64,000 bases of DNA from RYN-230 sp963718305 (GCA_963718305.1 CAVQZG010000010.1:372001-436000); one strand, 5' to 3'; counted from the first letter of the stretch, positions 51,664 through 61,416 are shown. The notes: generated by a model not told the origin, from the letters alone. Numbers and translations are program-made.

Positions 51664-53814
51664 ATGACACCAAGTCCCGCGGGAGAGGCGAAGCCCGCTG
51701 GTGGGAGCACCGTGACGCCACGGGCCGCCTTCTGGCGAGCATTGTGCGTCTGGGTGCTGACTCTAGCCATGGCCACGACCTCCCTGATCTACAACCACGT
51801 CCACCCGCTGCCGCCGAGCCTGAGCGGCGGGCAGGGAACTGCGGCGAACGGCGTGACCGCGGTCGGTTTCATCGCGGGTTTCGCCACGGTGGGTGCGTTG
51901 CTCGGGTGGAAGCGCCCGGCGAACCCTATCGGCTGGCTACTGTGCGCCTCCGGGCTGTCGTATGCGGTCGGTTCCCTGGGAGGGCTGCTCCTGCAGTTCC
52001 CCGGGACCCGGACCTGGGGCCACTGGCTGGGGTGGACATGGCTGTTCGGCGTGGGCTTTGTGGTGTTTGTCCTGCTACTGTTCCCGACCGGGGCGCTGCC
52101 GTCGCATCGCTGGCGACCGGTGGCATGGGCGGCCACTGCTGCCATGGCCGGATGGGTGCTCGGTAATACTTTCGCTCCCGCGCCTGTTGACGGATCGCTG
52201 GCACACAACCCCATCGGCGTGAGCATGCCCGCAGGGCATGTCATACAGGTCCTGGGCGGAGTGAGTGGCCTGCTAATCGCGGCGACGGGCCTGGCTGCGA
52301 TCGTGTCCCTGGTGATCCGTTACCGGCGAGCCCGGACAGTCGAACGCGAGCAGCTGAAATGGCTCGTCTACGCAGGCGGGATCATCCTGGTGGCACTGAT
52401 CGCCGAGGTGCCGATCGAGAAGATTCTCGGTCCAGGCAGCGCGGCCAGCAACCTGCAGGACATCACGGTGAGTGGCTCGATCGCGCTGGTCCCGATCGCC
52501 ATCGGTATCGCCGTTTTCCGGTATCACCTGTACGACATCGATGTAGTCATCAATAAGACCCTCGTCTACGGGTCGCTGGCCGTATTCATCACCGGCGTGT
52601 ACGTGGCGATCGTAGTCGGCATCGGGTCGCTGGCGCAGCGCGGCGCCCGGCCGAGCCTGGCCCTGTCGATCGCGGCGACGGCGGTGGTGGCGATCGCGTT
52701 CCAGCCGGTACGGGAATGGGTCCAGCACATCGCCAACCGGCTGGTCTATGGCCAGCGGGCCACGCCGTATGAGATCCTCGCGGACTTCGCGGGGCGGATG
52801 GCGGGGGCCTACGCGGCTGAGGACCTGCTTCCGCGGATGGCCAGGATTCTGGCGGAGGGCACGGGGGCCACCCGGGCGGACGTCTGGCTGACAAGCGGGG
52901 GGACCTTCCACGATGGTGCCGCCTGGCCTGTCGGCGCACCGCTGCTGCCGCCGGCCCGGGCCACCGTGACCGGCACACCGGCGTACCCGGCCGCCGATCG
53001 GATTCTGCCGGTGCGCTACCAGGGCGAGGTCCTGGGGGCCTTGTCGTTGTCGAAACGGCCAGGGGAATCCCTGACGCCGACCGAGGACAGGCTGCTCGCC
53101 GATCTCGCGTCCCAGGTGGGCCTGGTGCTCAAGAACGCCGGGCTGCGGGAGCAGCTGCTGACCCGGCTGGAAGAGATCAGGGCCTCGCGGCAGCGTCTGG
53201 TGGCCGCGCAGGATGAAGAACGCCGCCGGATCGAGCGCAATATCCACGACGGCGCCCAACAGCAACTGGTGGCCTTGGCCATCAAGCTCGGCATTACCGA
53301 ATCCATGATCGGCACGGACACCGACGGCGAACGGGATCTGCTTGCCGAGCTGCGCCAAGACGTGGTCGGCGCCGTGGAGGATCTCCGGGATCTTGCCCGC
53401 GGCATCTACCCGCCATTGCTGGCCAGTCAGGGCCTGGTCGCCGCGCTCACGGCGCAGGTCCGGAAGGCGCCGATGCCGGCCTCGATGGCCGCCGACGGGG
53501 TGGGCCGGTATTCCCAGGACGTGGAGGCCGCAGTCTATTTCTGCGTCCTCGAGGCACTTCAGAACGTGGCGAAGTACGCAGGCGCGGCCAGGGCCGAGGT
53601 CCGGCTGGCCGTCCGCGGGCACGACCTGACGTTCGAGGTGACCGACGACGGTGCAGGTTTCGACCCGGGGAGTATGGCCTACGGAACAGGACTGCAGGGC
53701 ATGGCGGACCGGCTGCACGCGCACGGCGGCTCACTCGCCGTAAGATCCGCGCCCGGCGCCGGCACCACGATCCTCGGGCAGGTCCCGTGCCGGGTGCTCG
53801 AGGCGGCCGGGTGA
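51664..53814 (+). CDS. NarL-type sensor histidine kinase (first of a tandem pair)
   Basis: The 716-residue membrane kinase has several N-terminal spans (to about residue 340), then a GAF-like domain (YEILADFAGRMAGAYAAEDL onward). A HisKA_3 dimerisation domain follows with phospho-acceptor His528 in ERNIHDGAQQQL, then a HATPase (EALQNVAKYAGAARAEV N-box; DDGAGFDPG and GTGLQGMADRL G-boxes). It would sense an unknown signal and phosphorylate a LuxR/NarL-type regulator. Its stop overlaps the GTG of the second kinase by four bases. No regulator gene is adjacent. Confidence 0.88.
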   Translation: MTPSPAGEAKPAGGSTVTPRAAFWRALCVWVLTLAMATTSLIYNHVHPLPPSLSGGQGTAANGVTAVGFIAGFATVGALLGWKRPANPIGWLLCASGLSYAVGSLGGLLLQFPGTRTWGHWLGWTWLFGVGFVVFVLLLFPTGALPSHRWRPVAWAATAAMAGWVLGNTFAPAPVDGSLAHNPIGVSMPAGHVIQVLGGVSGLLIAATGLAAIVSLVIRYRRARTVEREQLKWLVYAGGIILVALIAEVPIEKILGPGSAASNLQDITVSGSIALVPIAIGIAVFRYHLYDIDVVINKTLVYGSLAVFITGVYVAIVVGIGSLAQRGARPSLALSIAATAVVAIAFQPVREWVQHIANRLVYGQRATPYEILADFAGRMAGAYAAEDLLPRMARILAEGTGATRADVWLTSGGTFHDGAAWPVGAPLLPPARATVTGTPAYPAADRILPVRYQGEVLGALSLSKRPGESLTPTEDRLLADLASQVGLVLKNAGLREQLLTRLEEIRASRQRLVAAQDEERRRIERNIHDGAQQQLVALAIKLGITESMIGTDTDGERDLLAELRQDVVGAVEDLRDLARGIYPPLLASQGLVAALTAQVRKAPMPASMAADGVGRYSQDVEAAVYFCVLEALQNVAKYAGAARAEVRLAVRGHDLTFEVTDDGAGFDPGSMAYGTGLQGMADRLHAHGGSLAVRSAPGAGTTILGQVPCRVLEAAG

Positions 53815-55973
53815 CCACACCCACAGCCCGGTGGCTGGCCTGGGGCCTGCTGGTGCTCACCGTCGCAGCGCTGGCGGTCAGTGCCGCCTTCGGCGTCGCC
53901 AGCGGCGATCTCGTGGACGCGTTCGCCTTCACCCCTGTGCTGCTGGCCTTCGCAGTGGTGGGAGCCATCGTCGCCAGCCGCCGGCCGGGCAACGCGATCG
54001 GCTGGCTGTTCCTGATGGAGGCGTTGGGCTTCGCTCTCGGCGTAGCGACCGACACCTACGCCAAGTACGCGATGAAGGCGGGGACCACTCCGCCGTCGGC
54101 CGCCTGGGCGGCCTGGCTCGGCGCGATCCTCGGCGAGCTGGGTTTCCTGTTCGCGTTGGCCCTGCTGTTGTTCCCCGACGGGCGGCTGCCCTCCTCCCGG
54201 TGGCGCGTGCTCGCCTGGCTGATCGTGGGAGCCGAGGGGCTCCTGCTCCTGGCGGCCGCTACATCCTCGGCTGCGCTCAGAGCCCAGGACTCGGCTGTGC
54301 TCGTCTCACCGGTCCGGCTGATACCGGACGGATTGACCGATCCGGTGGTCAACGTCGTGCAGACGGCTTTCATACCGCTATCCCTGGCGGCGGCAGCGGG
54401 CTGCGCCATGCGATACCGGAGGTCCGCCGCGGACGAGCGGCACCAGATCAAGTGGGTCGCTTACGCCGGTCTGCTCACTGCCTCTTCGCTGCTGGTCTGC
54501 GGGATCGTGTTCAACAATCCACTGCCTGCCTTTCTCGTGGTTGGCCCGCTCATCCCGGTCGCGGTGGGCTTTGGGATCTTCAAGTACCGCCTGTACGACA
54601 TCGATGTCGTCATCAGCAAAACGATCGTGTACGGCTCCCTGGCAGCGTTCATCACGCTGGTCTATGTCGTCCTCGTGGCCGGGATCAGCTCCCTGGGATC
54701 CGGTTTCCTGCAGACCGGGTCACGCCCGGACCTGGGCCTATCGATCCTGGCTACCGCCGTAGTGGCGGTAGCGTTCCAGCCGGTCAGGGAACGGGTGCAG
54801 CATCTGGCCAACCGGCTGGTCTTCGGCAAGCGGGCCACCCCGTACGAGGCGCTCAGCGAGTTCGCCGGCCGGATGGGCGAGACCTACGCCGCCGACGACG
54901 TCCTGCCCCGGATGGCCCGGGTGCTGGCGGAAGCCACCGGGGCCATCCGGGCAGTCGTGTGGCTGAAGACCGGGGCGGAGCTGACGGTGGGGGCAAGCTG
55001 GCCGCCTGGCACCCAGCCGCCACCTGAGCCGGTGGCACTGGCCCGCGGCGAACCGCCGGGGATCGCCGGGGCTGACCAGATCACGCTCGTCGAATATCAG
55101 GAAGAGACGCTCGGCGCGCTGTCTGTAGCCAAGCGGCCCGGGGAAACGCTCACCCCGGTCGAGGACAAGCTCGTGTCCGACCTGGCGGCCCAGGCCGGCC
55201 TGGTGCTGCGCAACATCGGCCTGACCGGGCAGCTCCGCGCCAGGCTGGCCGAGTTGCAGGCCTCACGGCTGCGGATCCTGGCCGCCGCCGACGACCAGCG
55301 GCGCCGGATCGAACGCGATATCCACGACGGCGCCCAGCAGGAACTGCTGGGCATCGCCGGCACGCTGGCACTGGCCGAGTCCGTGGCCGGCCATGACGAG
55401 GAGCGGGAGCGGGCGCTGGTCGCCCAGCTCAAGACGGAGACCAGCGGCGCGCTGGCAACCCTGCGCGAACTCGCCCGCGGCATCTACCCGCCGCTGCTCG
55501 CCGATCAGGGGCTCGCCGCCGCTGTGACCACGCACGCGGGCAAGGCACACGGACCGGTTGAGGTGAGCACCAACGGCCTCGGCCGGTACCCCGTGGAGAT
55601 CGAAACCGCTGTCTACTTCTGCTGCGTGGAAGCCCTGCAGAACGTCTCCAGGCACGCGCCGGGGTCAGCCGTAAGGATCAGCCTGGCCGACTCCGGCACC
55701 CAAGTGGGATTCACCGTCGCCGATAACGGGCCCGGCTTCGACCTGGGCACCGTCACGGCCGGCGCGGGGCTGCAGAACATGAACGACCGAATGACCGCAC
55801 TCGGTGGCTCCTGCCAGATCGACTCCTGCCCCGGCGAGGGCACCACCGTCACCGGGCAGATTGGCTACGCCGCTGCGCCGCTGACCAACCTCATAACAGG
55901 AACTGGTTGCTTCCGAACGCAGCCAATACTTCCCGGCTCAGAAGATGACAGAACTGGGGGCAGTCCCGGCTGA
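53811..55973 (+). CDS. NarL-type sensor histidine kinase (second of a tandem pair)
   Basis: The start is GTG 53811 (VTTPTARWLAWGL), overlapping the first kinase stop by four bases; the product has 720 residues. Architecture repeats the first kinase: membrane spans, RYRLYDIDVV-like hinge (KYRLYDIDVVISKTIVYGSL), GAF-like region, HisKA_3 with His505 in ERDIHDGAQQELL, then HATPase (EALQNVSRHAPGSAV, DNGPGFDLG). The two look like an old tandem duplication and may form heterodimers. The last 20 or so residues after GQIGYAAAP are not family-like. Confidence 0.88.
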   Translation: MTTPTARWLAWGLLVLTVAALAVSAAFGVASGDLVDAFAFTPVLLAFAVVGAIVASRRPGNAIGWLFLMEALGFALGVATDTYAKYAMKAGTTPPSAAWAAWLGAILGELGFLFALALLLFPDGRLPSSRWRVLAWLIVGAEGLLLLAAATSSAALRAQDSAVLVSPVRLIPDGLTDPVVNVVQTAFIPLSLAAAAGCAMRYRRSAADERHQIKWVAYAGLLTASSLLVCGIVFNNPLPAFLVVGPLIPVAVGFGIFKYRLYDIDVVISKTIVYGSLAAFITLVYVVLVAGISSLGSGFLQTGSRPDLGLSILATAVVAVAFQPVRERVQHLANRLVFGKRATPYEALSEFAGRMGETYAADDVLPRMARVLAEATGAIRAVVWLKTGAELTVGASWPPGTQPPPEPVALARGEPPGIAGADQITLVEYQEETLGALSVAKRPGETLTPVEDKLVSDLAAQAGLVLRNIGLTGQLRARLAELQASRLRILAAADDQRRRIERDIHDGAQQELLGIAGTLALAESVAGHDEERERALVAQLKTETSGALATLRELARGIYPPLLADQGLAAAVTTHAGKAHGPVEVSTNGLGRYPVEIETAVYFCCVEALQNVSRHAPGSAVRISLADSGTQVGFTVADNGPGFDLGTVTAGAGLQNMNDRMTALGGSCQIDSCPGEGTTVTGQIGYAAAPLTNLITGTGCFRTQPILPGSEDDRTGGSPG

Positions 55974-56563
55974 CCTGGCTCGACCAGTGGCCAGGCAGCG
56001 ACGGATCAGGTGGTCAAGCATCGGAGCCGCTAGCCGTCCAGGCGCCCGGGAACCTGGCTCACCACGTGCTATGACAAGTTGACCGCGCTGGTGCACCCAG
56101 ATTTAGATGCTCTGTGCGCAGTTGTCCGGGTGATCAACGCAGGCTACCTACTTTCCCGCGCCCCAGGCGCGCCCCACGCAGCCTGCTAAGGAGGTATTAG
56201 CCCAGGTCAACGCTGCACATGGATGTGGCCTCCGGAGCCGTGTGCGCAGGTTCGAATCCTGCCGGGGGCGCCCCTCCTGAGCTGCGGAAATAACTCTTCT
56301 GCCTGCCACGACTAGGCCGGGTGGCCGATTTCGCCCCTGCCATCTGACGTCGGCAAACGCCAGGTGCCGGGGCTCTTCGCGTTCTTGCTGGCCCGGGCGA
56401 CATGGCGGCCCAACCTGGCGCCGCATAGGCTGCCGGCCCCCGCCGGGAGCCGTCCCGTTCTGGTCCGAATGTCCGGATTACCGTCCGTCCTGCAGCGGTC
56501 CGAAGTAGCCTGGGTCATCCCGCGTTTGCGTGTCCCGGGCACGCCAGGCCGAATCACAGCACG
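55974..56563. other. Intergenic region holding a tRNA-Arg fragment
   Basis: This is 590 bases between the second kinase and the permease. It contains the 45-bp tRNA-Arg 3'-half copy at 56227-56271, preceded by TTAGCCCAGGTCAACGC, which resembles the end of the dispersed repeat. There is no complete tRNA and no supported coding frame. Confidence 0.6.
56227..56271 (+). repeat. 45-bp direct repeat, distal copy (attR-like tRNA fragment)
   Basis: It starts within the anticodon arm and ends just past the 3' end of tRNA-Arg(CCG), with one mismatch (T to C) to the gene copy. The 5' half (acceptor strand, D-arm) is missing, so it is not a tRNA gene. The distance between the copies is 6.2 kb. Confidence 0.75.
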
Positions 56564-58147
56564 ATGGGGGGGTGGGCTTTGGCCATCTTTAGACCTGGCC
56601 TGCGGCCAGTGCAGGAGCCTAGGGATAAGGGTCTCAAGACAGGCGCTCTTGGCCTGGTATCTAGCGTGGTCATGGGCGTGGCCTCGACTGCCCCCGCCTA
56701 TAGCCTGGCCGCGACTCTGTTCTTCGTGGTGGCCGCCGTCGGGCTGAGGTCCCCGCTGGTCGCCGTGTTGGCGTTCGTGCCGATGCTGCTGTGCTCGATT
56801 GGCTTCAGCGAACTGAACAAGGCCGATCCTGACTGCGGGACCACGTTCATCTGGGCGGCGCGGGCGTTCGGGCCGAAAACCGGCTGGGCCGGCGGCTGGG
56901 GCGTCGTGGCGGCGGATGTCCTGGTTATGGCCAGCCTGGCCCAGGTGGCCGGCCAGTACTTGTTCTTCCTGATCCAGGGTCCGAACAGTTCCATCGGCGC
57001 GAACCCCTCCGGGGGCTGGGTACTGCTGGTGGGCATTATGTGGATCGTCTTGATGACCTATATCTGCTACCGAGGCATCGAGGTCTCGGCCAACTTCCAG
57101 AAAGTGCTGCTGTCCATCGAGATCATCTTGCTGCTGGTCCTGTCGGTCACGGCGCTGGTCCGGGTGCTGGGCAGTCACCCGCCGCCAGGGTCCCTGCACC
57201 CGAGCTTCAGCTGGCTGTCGCCGTCGCACCTGCCTGTCTCGGCCTTTGTGTCCGGGATCATCTTGATGCTGTTCATCTACTGGGGCTGGGACACCGCCTT
57301 GTCGGTGAATGAGGAGACCGCGAACAAGTCCCAGACGCCGGGCCGGGCGGCGATCATCTCGACGGTCCTGCTGCTCGTCACGTACGTGATCGTGATCGTC
57401 TCCGTGCAGGCGTTCGCCGGCGTCGGCGGCAAGGGCGTCGGGCTCACGAATCCGGCGCACCAGTTCGACGTGCTGTCGGTAACCGGCGGCGCGATCTTCG
57501 GCACCTCCGGGCTCGGCACGGTCTTGTCCCGGCTCCTGATCCTCATGGTGCTCAGCTCGGCCGCCGCCTCGACCCAAACCACGATCTTGCCGACCGCCCG
57601 CACGACGCTGTCGATGGCCGCCTACGGGGCGCTGCCCGAGTCCTTCGCCAAGATCCACCCCAGGTACCTGACCCCGACGGTGTCCACCCTCGTGATGGGC
57701 GCGATCTCGATCCTGCTGTACATCCCGCTGAACTACATCTCCGGCGGCAACCCGATCGCTGACGCGGTCACCGCGATTGGCCTGTACATCGCGTTCTACT
57801 ACGGGCTGACTGCGTTCTCCTGTGTCTGGTACTACCGGGCCACGCTGACCAGCAGCGGCCGGAATCTGTGGATGCGCGGCATCCTGCCCGGGCTGGGCGG
57901 CCTGATCATGTACGCGGCTGGCTTCTACAGCCTGCAGAGCGACTGGGTTGCGTCCAACAGCTACACGACGTGGACGGTGCCAGTCCTGCACTGGCAGATC
58001 GGCGGTGTGTTCATCATCGCCGTGCTGGCCGCACTGGCCGGAGTGATCGGCTTTGTCTTCATGCACGTCACCGGCCCCGCCTTCTTCCGCAAAGAAACGC
58101 TCTCCAGGACCACTCCCGTGCTCGTGGTTGACCCGGACTCGCTGTGA
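56564..58147 (+). CDS. APC-superfamily amino acid/amine permease
   Basis: The 527-residue protein has about 12-13 spans. The APC signature region is LGLVSSVVMGVASTAPAYS; the unwound first helix (STAPAY) binds substrate. CGTTFIWAARAFGPKTGWAG is typical of span 3, and GWDTALSVNEETANKSQTPG of span 6-7. It imports or exchanges an amino acid or polyamine across the inner membrane; the substrate cannot be named. A GTG near 56606 is an alternative start. Confidence 0.88.
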   Translation: MGGWALAIFRPGLRPVQEPRDKGLKTGALGLVSSVVMGVASTAPAYSLAATLFFVVAAVGLRSPLVAVLAFVPMLLCSIGFSELNKADPDCGTTFIWAARAFGPKTGWAGGWGVVAADVLVMASLAQVAGQYLFFLIQGPNSSIGANPSGGWVLLVGIMWIVLMTYICYRGIEVSANFQKVLLSIEIILLLVLSVTALVRVLGSHPPPGSLHPSFSWLSPSHLPVSAFVSGIILMLFIYWGWDTALSVNEETANKSQTPGRAAIISTVLLLVTYVIVIVSVQAFAGVGGKGVGLTNPAHQFDVLSVTGGAIFGTSGLGTVLSRLLILMVLSSAAASTQTTILPTARTTLSMAAYGALPESFAKIHPRYLTPTVSTLVMGAISILLYIPLNYISGGNPIADAVTAIGLYIAFYYGLTAFSCVWYYRATLTSSGRNLWMRGILPGLGGLIMYAAGFYSLQSDWVASNSYTTWTVPVLHWQIGGVFIIAVLAALAGVIGFVFMHVTGPAFFRKETLSRTTPVLVVDPDSL

Positions 58148-58628
58148 GCCAGGCCGCCGATGGGTCAGCCGCCGCCGGACATCGGCCCACGGCCTGACGA
58201 GCCGGGTAGTCGGCCCGGGACGCCGAGCAGGCTGCTCGCACCTTCCCGGATCGGGCCGGGTCTTGCCGGAGCGGGACGGCATCCGGATGCCGTCGGCTCG
58301 GGAGACGGTCTAGGCACCGGAGGGGATTGCCTATCTTCGCTGGTAAATTGGCAGGCCAGGCCAATGACGGCCAGTCTGGCCGCCAGCTGGTTTCGCCGAC
58401 GAAGGCGGACTCGGACGCGGGAAAGCGGGGAAGGGATCATGCCTCTTCGGCTCGGCCAGCCGGTGTCAGTGCCGCCAGTGAGCCGGATCTGGCTTCGCAC
58501 CGCGGCCAGCCCGGGGTCCGCCATGCCACAGGTGCACGGACGGTGCATCCTAACGTGACCTGCTCAGCCAGCCGGAAGAGCGGCCCCCTGCGCGCGGCCC
58601 GCATAGGGCGGGCCGTGGGCAGCCCGCC
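58148..58628. other. Intergenic region, no gene supported
   Basis: This is 481 bases between the permease and the TPR protein gene, both plus strand. Frames in it are short or shadow frames; I found no dyad or RNA gene. Confidence 0.4.
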
Positions 58629-60815
58629 ATGAGCGGCGCGGCCCGCGGCCGGCCATCCTGGCCCATCCGGTCCGAGGGGGTGCCGGCGCTGGCCGACGGT
58701 TTTAGTGCCAGGCCGGAGACGTCCCCGGGCCTGGCGGCTGCGCTGCCGGCCGGGGCCGCGGTTGCGCTCGTCCCCGATCGGGCGGCGGCACCGGCTGTCC
58801 GCCCCGGCCCGCTGCCGGCTCCCGATGCGCAGGACTGGCTGAGGTCGTCGGGTAAGACCCAGCTCGCCGCGTCCTTCGCCGAGGCGCTGTGGCACTCAGG
58901 CGGTGTAGACCTGCTGGTCTGGATCGAGGCCACGAGCCGGGCCTCGGTGCTGTCCGGCTATGCCGCGGCGACGGCCGCCGTGACTGGCCGGGACCAGGCG
59001 AGCAGCTGTGAGTCAGTCGCTGCCCAGTTCCTGAGCTGGCTGGGCGAGACCAGCCGTTCATGGCTGGTGGTACTCGACGACCTATCCGCCCCGGCGGACC
59101 TCGATGGTCTGTGGCCGGCCGGCCCGTCTGGACGGGTGCTGGTGACCTCCGCCGCGGCTGCGGCCGTCCCCGGCGGCATGCGGATCGTGCCGCTCGGGCC
59201 GTTCAGCCTGCGTGAGGCCATCAGCTATCTGAGCGGACGCCTGGCGGCCGACCCGGACAAGCGGCAGGGTGTGATCGAACTGGCTCAGGACCTGGACTTG
59301 GAGCCGGTCGCGCTGGCCCAGGCCAGCGCGGTGATCGCCAATACCCCGCTGTCGTGCCGCGAGTACCGGGGCCATTTCGCGCGCAGGAGGGAGCAGCTGG
59401 CGGAATCGTCGAGCGCACGGCCATCAGCAGCCGCAGTGACATGGACGCTCTCGCTCGGACGGGCGGACCAGCTGGCGCCGGGCCGATCAGCCCAGTTGCT
59501 GCTGGCCCTGGCCGCCCTGCTGGACGGGCACGGCATTCCCGAAACCATCCTCATGGCTCCTGCGGCAGATGATTTCCTCGCGGGCGACCCTGACGTCCCG
59601 GCCAACAGCGAGAGCGCCCGCGCCGCGCTGGCGGCGCTGGAACAGGCCGGCCTGCTGACCGTCGAACCGGTGACCGCACCGCCGACAGTCCGGATCAGCC
59701 CCGTGCTGCAGGCGGCGCTACGGGCCGCGATCCCCGAAGGCATGCGGAATCAGGCGGCGCGTTCGGTCGCGGACGCGCTGCTCCAAGCCTGGCCGGAACG
59801 GGAGCAGCCTGGCTGGCCCGCCTCCGGCCTGCGATCGTGCGTGGCAGCCCTCCGGCGGATCACCGGAGACCGGTTGTGGGACCGCGGCTGCCATCCTGTG
59901 CTGGTGCGTGCGGGGGACAACCTGGACCGCGCCCGCCTGACCGAACCTGCGGTGGACCATTGGTGCGACCTTGCCACCACGAGCGGCCGCCTGCTGGGCG
60001 GCGAGCATCCGGACACGATGCTGGCCGCCCAGCGGGTGGCCGACGCCTACCTTGCGGCCGGGCGCGCGGCCGACGCCATCCCGTGGTTCCAGTGGGTCCT
60101 CGACAGGCTGACCCACAAGCTCGGGCCGGATCACCGCGACGTGATCGAAGCGCGGCGCTGCCTGGGCCACGCTCTCGTGGCGGCGCTCCAGGTCCCGGCT
60201 GCGATCACCGTCCTTGAACGCGCGGCGGCCCAATTCGAGCAGGTCTGCGGGCCCATGCATGCCGACACGCTCGGAGCGCGGGACGAGCTCGCCGCCGCCT
60301 ACCTGGCTGCGGGCCAGTACTCCGACGCCATCACCCTCCACCGGCGCACGCTGGCCGACCGCGAGAGCGCGCAGGGAGCCCGGCACCCGCAGACGATGAC
60401 TACACGTCACGGCCTGGCCGACGCTTACCTGGCCAGCGGCCGAGCAAAGGAGGCAGTCGCGGCCTACAGGCGCGTAGTGGCCGACCGGGAACGCGTCCTT
60501 GGGCCCGATCACCTGGACACCCTTACCGCGCGGAACAACCTCGGCGCCGCCTACCAGAAGACGGGCAAGGCGGCAGCGGCGGAGCTGGCCTGCGAGCAGG
60601 CCTGGGCCGGGTTCGAGCGGGTGCTGGGCCCGCGTCACCCTGATACGCTGCGAAGCCGTGCGGGGCTGGCCCAGGTGTACCGCCAGCTCGGGCGCTATGG
60701 CGACGCCCGCGCCCTGCTACGTGACACGGCCGACCGCCTGCAGCGCATCTTGCCCGATGGTGATCCGCTGATCACCGAACTGCGCCAGAGCCTGGCCGAC
60801 ATCGGCGAGGAGTAG
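58629..60815 (+). CDS. NB-ARC-like protein with kinesin-light-chain-type TPR repeats
   Basis: The 728-residue cytoplasmic protein resembles STAND ATPases common in actinomycetes. The P-loop region reads WLRSSGKTQLAASFAE: Gly-Lys-Thr is kept, but the earlier glycines of GxxGxGKT are lost. SWLVVLDDLSAPADLDGLWP is Walker B, and GRVLVTSAAAAAVPGG sensor 1. A helical/winged part follows (LAALLDGHGIPETILMAP). From about residue 430 there are several 42-residue TPR units (LGPDHLDTLTARNNLGAAYQ type). These proteins act as signalling or scaffold ATPases; the partner is unknown. The N-terminal 65 residues are Ala/Pro-rich with no effector domain. Confidence 0.8.
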   Translation: MSGAARGRPSWPIRSEGVPALADGFSARPETSPGLAAALPAGAAVALVPDRAAAPAVRPGPLPAPDAQDWLRSSGKTQLAASFAEALWHSGGVDLLVWIEATSRASVLSGYAAATAAVTGRDQASSCESVAAQFLSWLGETSRSWLVVLDDLSAPADLDGLWPAGPSGRVLVTSAAAAAVPGGMRIVPLGPFSLREAISYLSGRLAADPDKRQGVIELAQDLDLEPVALAQASAVIANTPLSCREYRGHFARRREQLAESSSARPSAAAVTWTLSLGRADQLAPGRSAQLLLALAALLDGHGIPETILMAPAADDFLAGDPDVPANSESARAALAALEQAGLLTVEPVTAPPTVRISPVLQAALRAAIPEGMRNQAARSVADALLQAWPEREQPGWPASGLRSCVAALRRITGDRLWDRGCHPVLVRAGDNLDRARLTEPAVDHWCDLATTSGRLLGGEHPDTMLAAQRVADAYLAAGRAADAIPWFQWVLDRLTHKLGPDHRDVIEARRCLGHALVAALQVPAAITVLERAAAQFEQVCGPMHADTLGARDELAAAYLAAGQYSDAITLHRRTLADRESAQGARHPQTMTTRHGLADAYLASGRAKEAVAAYRRVVADRERVLGPDHLDTLTARNNLGAAYQKTGKAAAAELACEQAWAGFERVLGPRHPDTLRSRAGLAQVYRQLGRYGDARALLRDTADRLQRILPDGDPLITELRQSLADIGEE

Positions 60816-60830
60816 CTCCCACGGAGGAAG

Positions 60831-60901
60831 TGCGCCGTACTGTCGGCCAGGCCCGGAGCAGCAGGCGCTCACTCACCGGCCAGCCTGCTCCTTACGGCGC
60901 A
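60831..60901 (+). terminator. Branched hairpin after the TPR protein gene
   Basis: TGCGCCGTA (60831-60839) pairs perfectly with TACGGCGCA (60893-60901); inside, GGAGCAG (60855-60861) pairs with CTGCTCC (60885-60891). The structure begins 16 bases after the stop. No U-run follows. Confidence 0.55.
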
Positions 60902-61164
60902 GGAAGATCGGAGGGGACTGGGGCCAGTTCGGTGAAGTTCATCATGAGCCGGCACTGCGCCGACTCTCCACTGTCCACCGCCGCGATGCCCGCAAACTGC
61001 ACCAGGCACGGCAGATGAGTGCGTCAGCCGAGCGCGTGTGCGATGGACGTCAAAGCCGGCGGCCGTGGATGCTGGCTCTTGTGGACAGGAGCCCCAGCGA
61101 TGACGGCGGCGGTCCCCCCGCCGTTCCAGCGGTGTACCGCGGAACAGAGGGAAGGCCTGGGCCG

Positions 61165-61377
61165 GTGTTGTTCACCCTCGACGTCGATGGCGAACGGTTC
61201 GCCATTCGCCGAGCTGGAGACGGCGGTACCGCCTACGACTGGCTGAGCGGGCCTAACAAGGGCTACGGATTCGGATCGAGCGGGCCACCGGATCGGTCGG
61301 TGGAGGAGCACCGGGAGAGCATCCGCGCCTTCCTCGCCATGATCGATCCTGATACGGGCTACATCGGGGACGGCTGA
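61165..61377 (+). CDS. Small conserved actinobacterial protein of unknown function
   Basis: I chose GTG 61165 (VLFTLDVDGERFAI), with AGAGGGAAGG about 10 bases upstream; this gives 70 residues. The frame is open back to 61015, but those residues are not family-like. Recognisable stretches are GGTAYDWLSGPNKGYGFGSS and HRESIRAFLAMIDPDTGYI, which recur in short hypothetical proteins of actinomycetes. There are no membrane segments or metal motifs. It is convergent with the questin-oxidase-like gene, 39 bases away. Confidence 0.65.
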   Translation: MLFTLDVDGERFAIRRAGDGGTAYDWLSGPNKGYGFGSSGPPDRSVEEHRESIRAFLAMIDPDTGYIGDG

Positions 61378-61416
61378 GGGTGCTCGTCAGGCGGCTGGTC
61401 GGCCGATGCTTGCCGG

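Noticed and set aside
56227..56271. Second tRNA-Arg gene
   Set aside because: Only the anticodon arm to the 3' end is present; no matching acceptor strand or D-arm precedes it, so it is a fragment and probably an attachment site.
56312..58282. 656-codon minus-strand open frame over the permease region
   Set aside because: It is antisense to a clear APC permease; the translated residues are Arg/Gln/His-rich shadow sequence without any domain.
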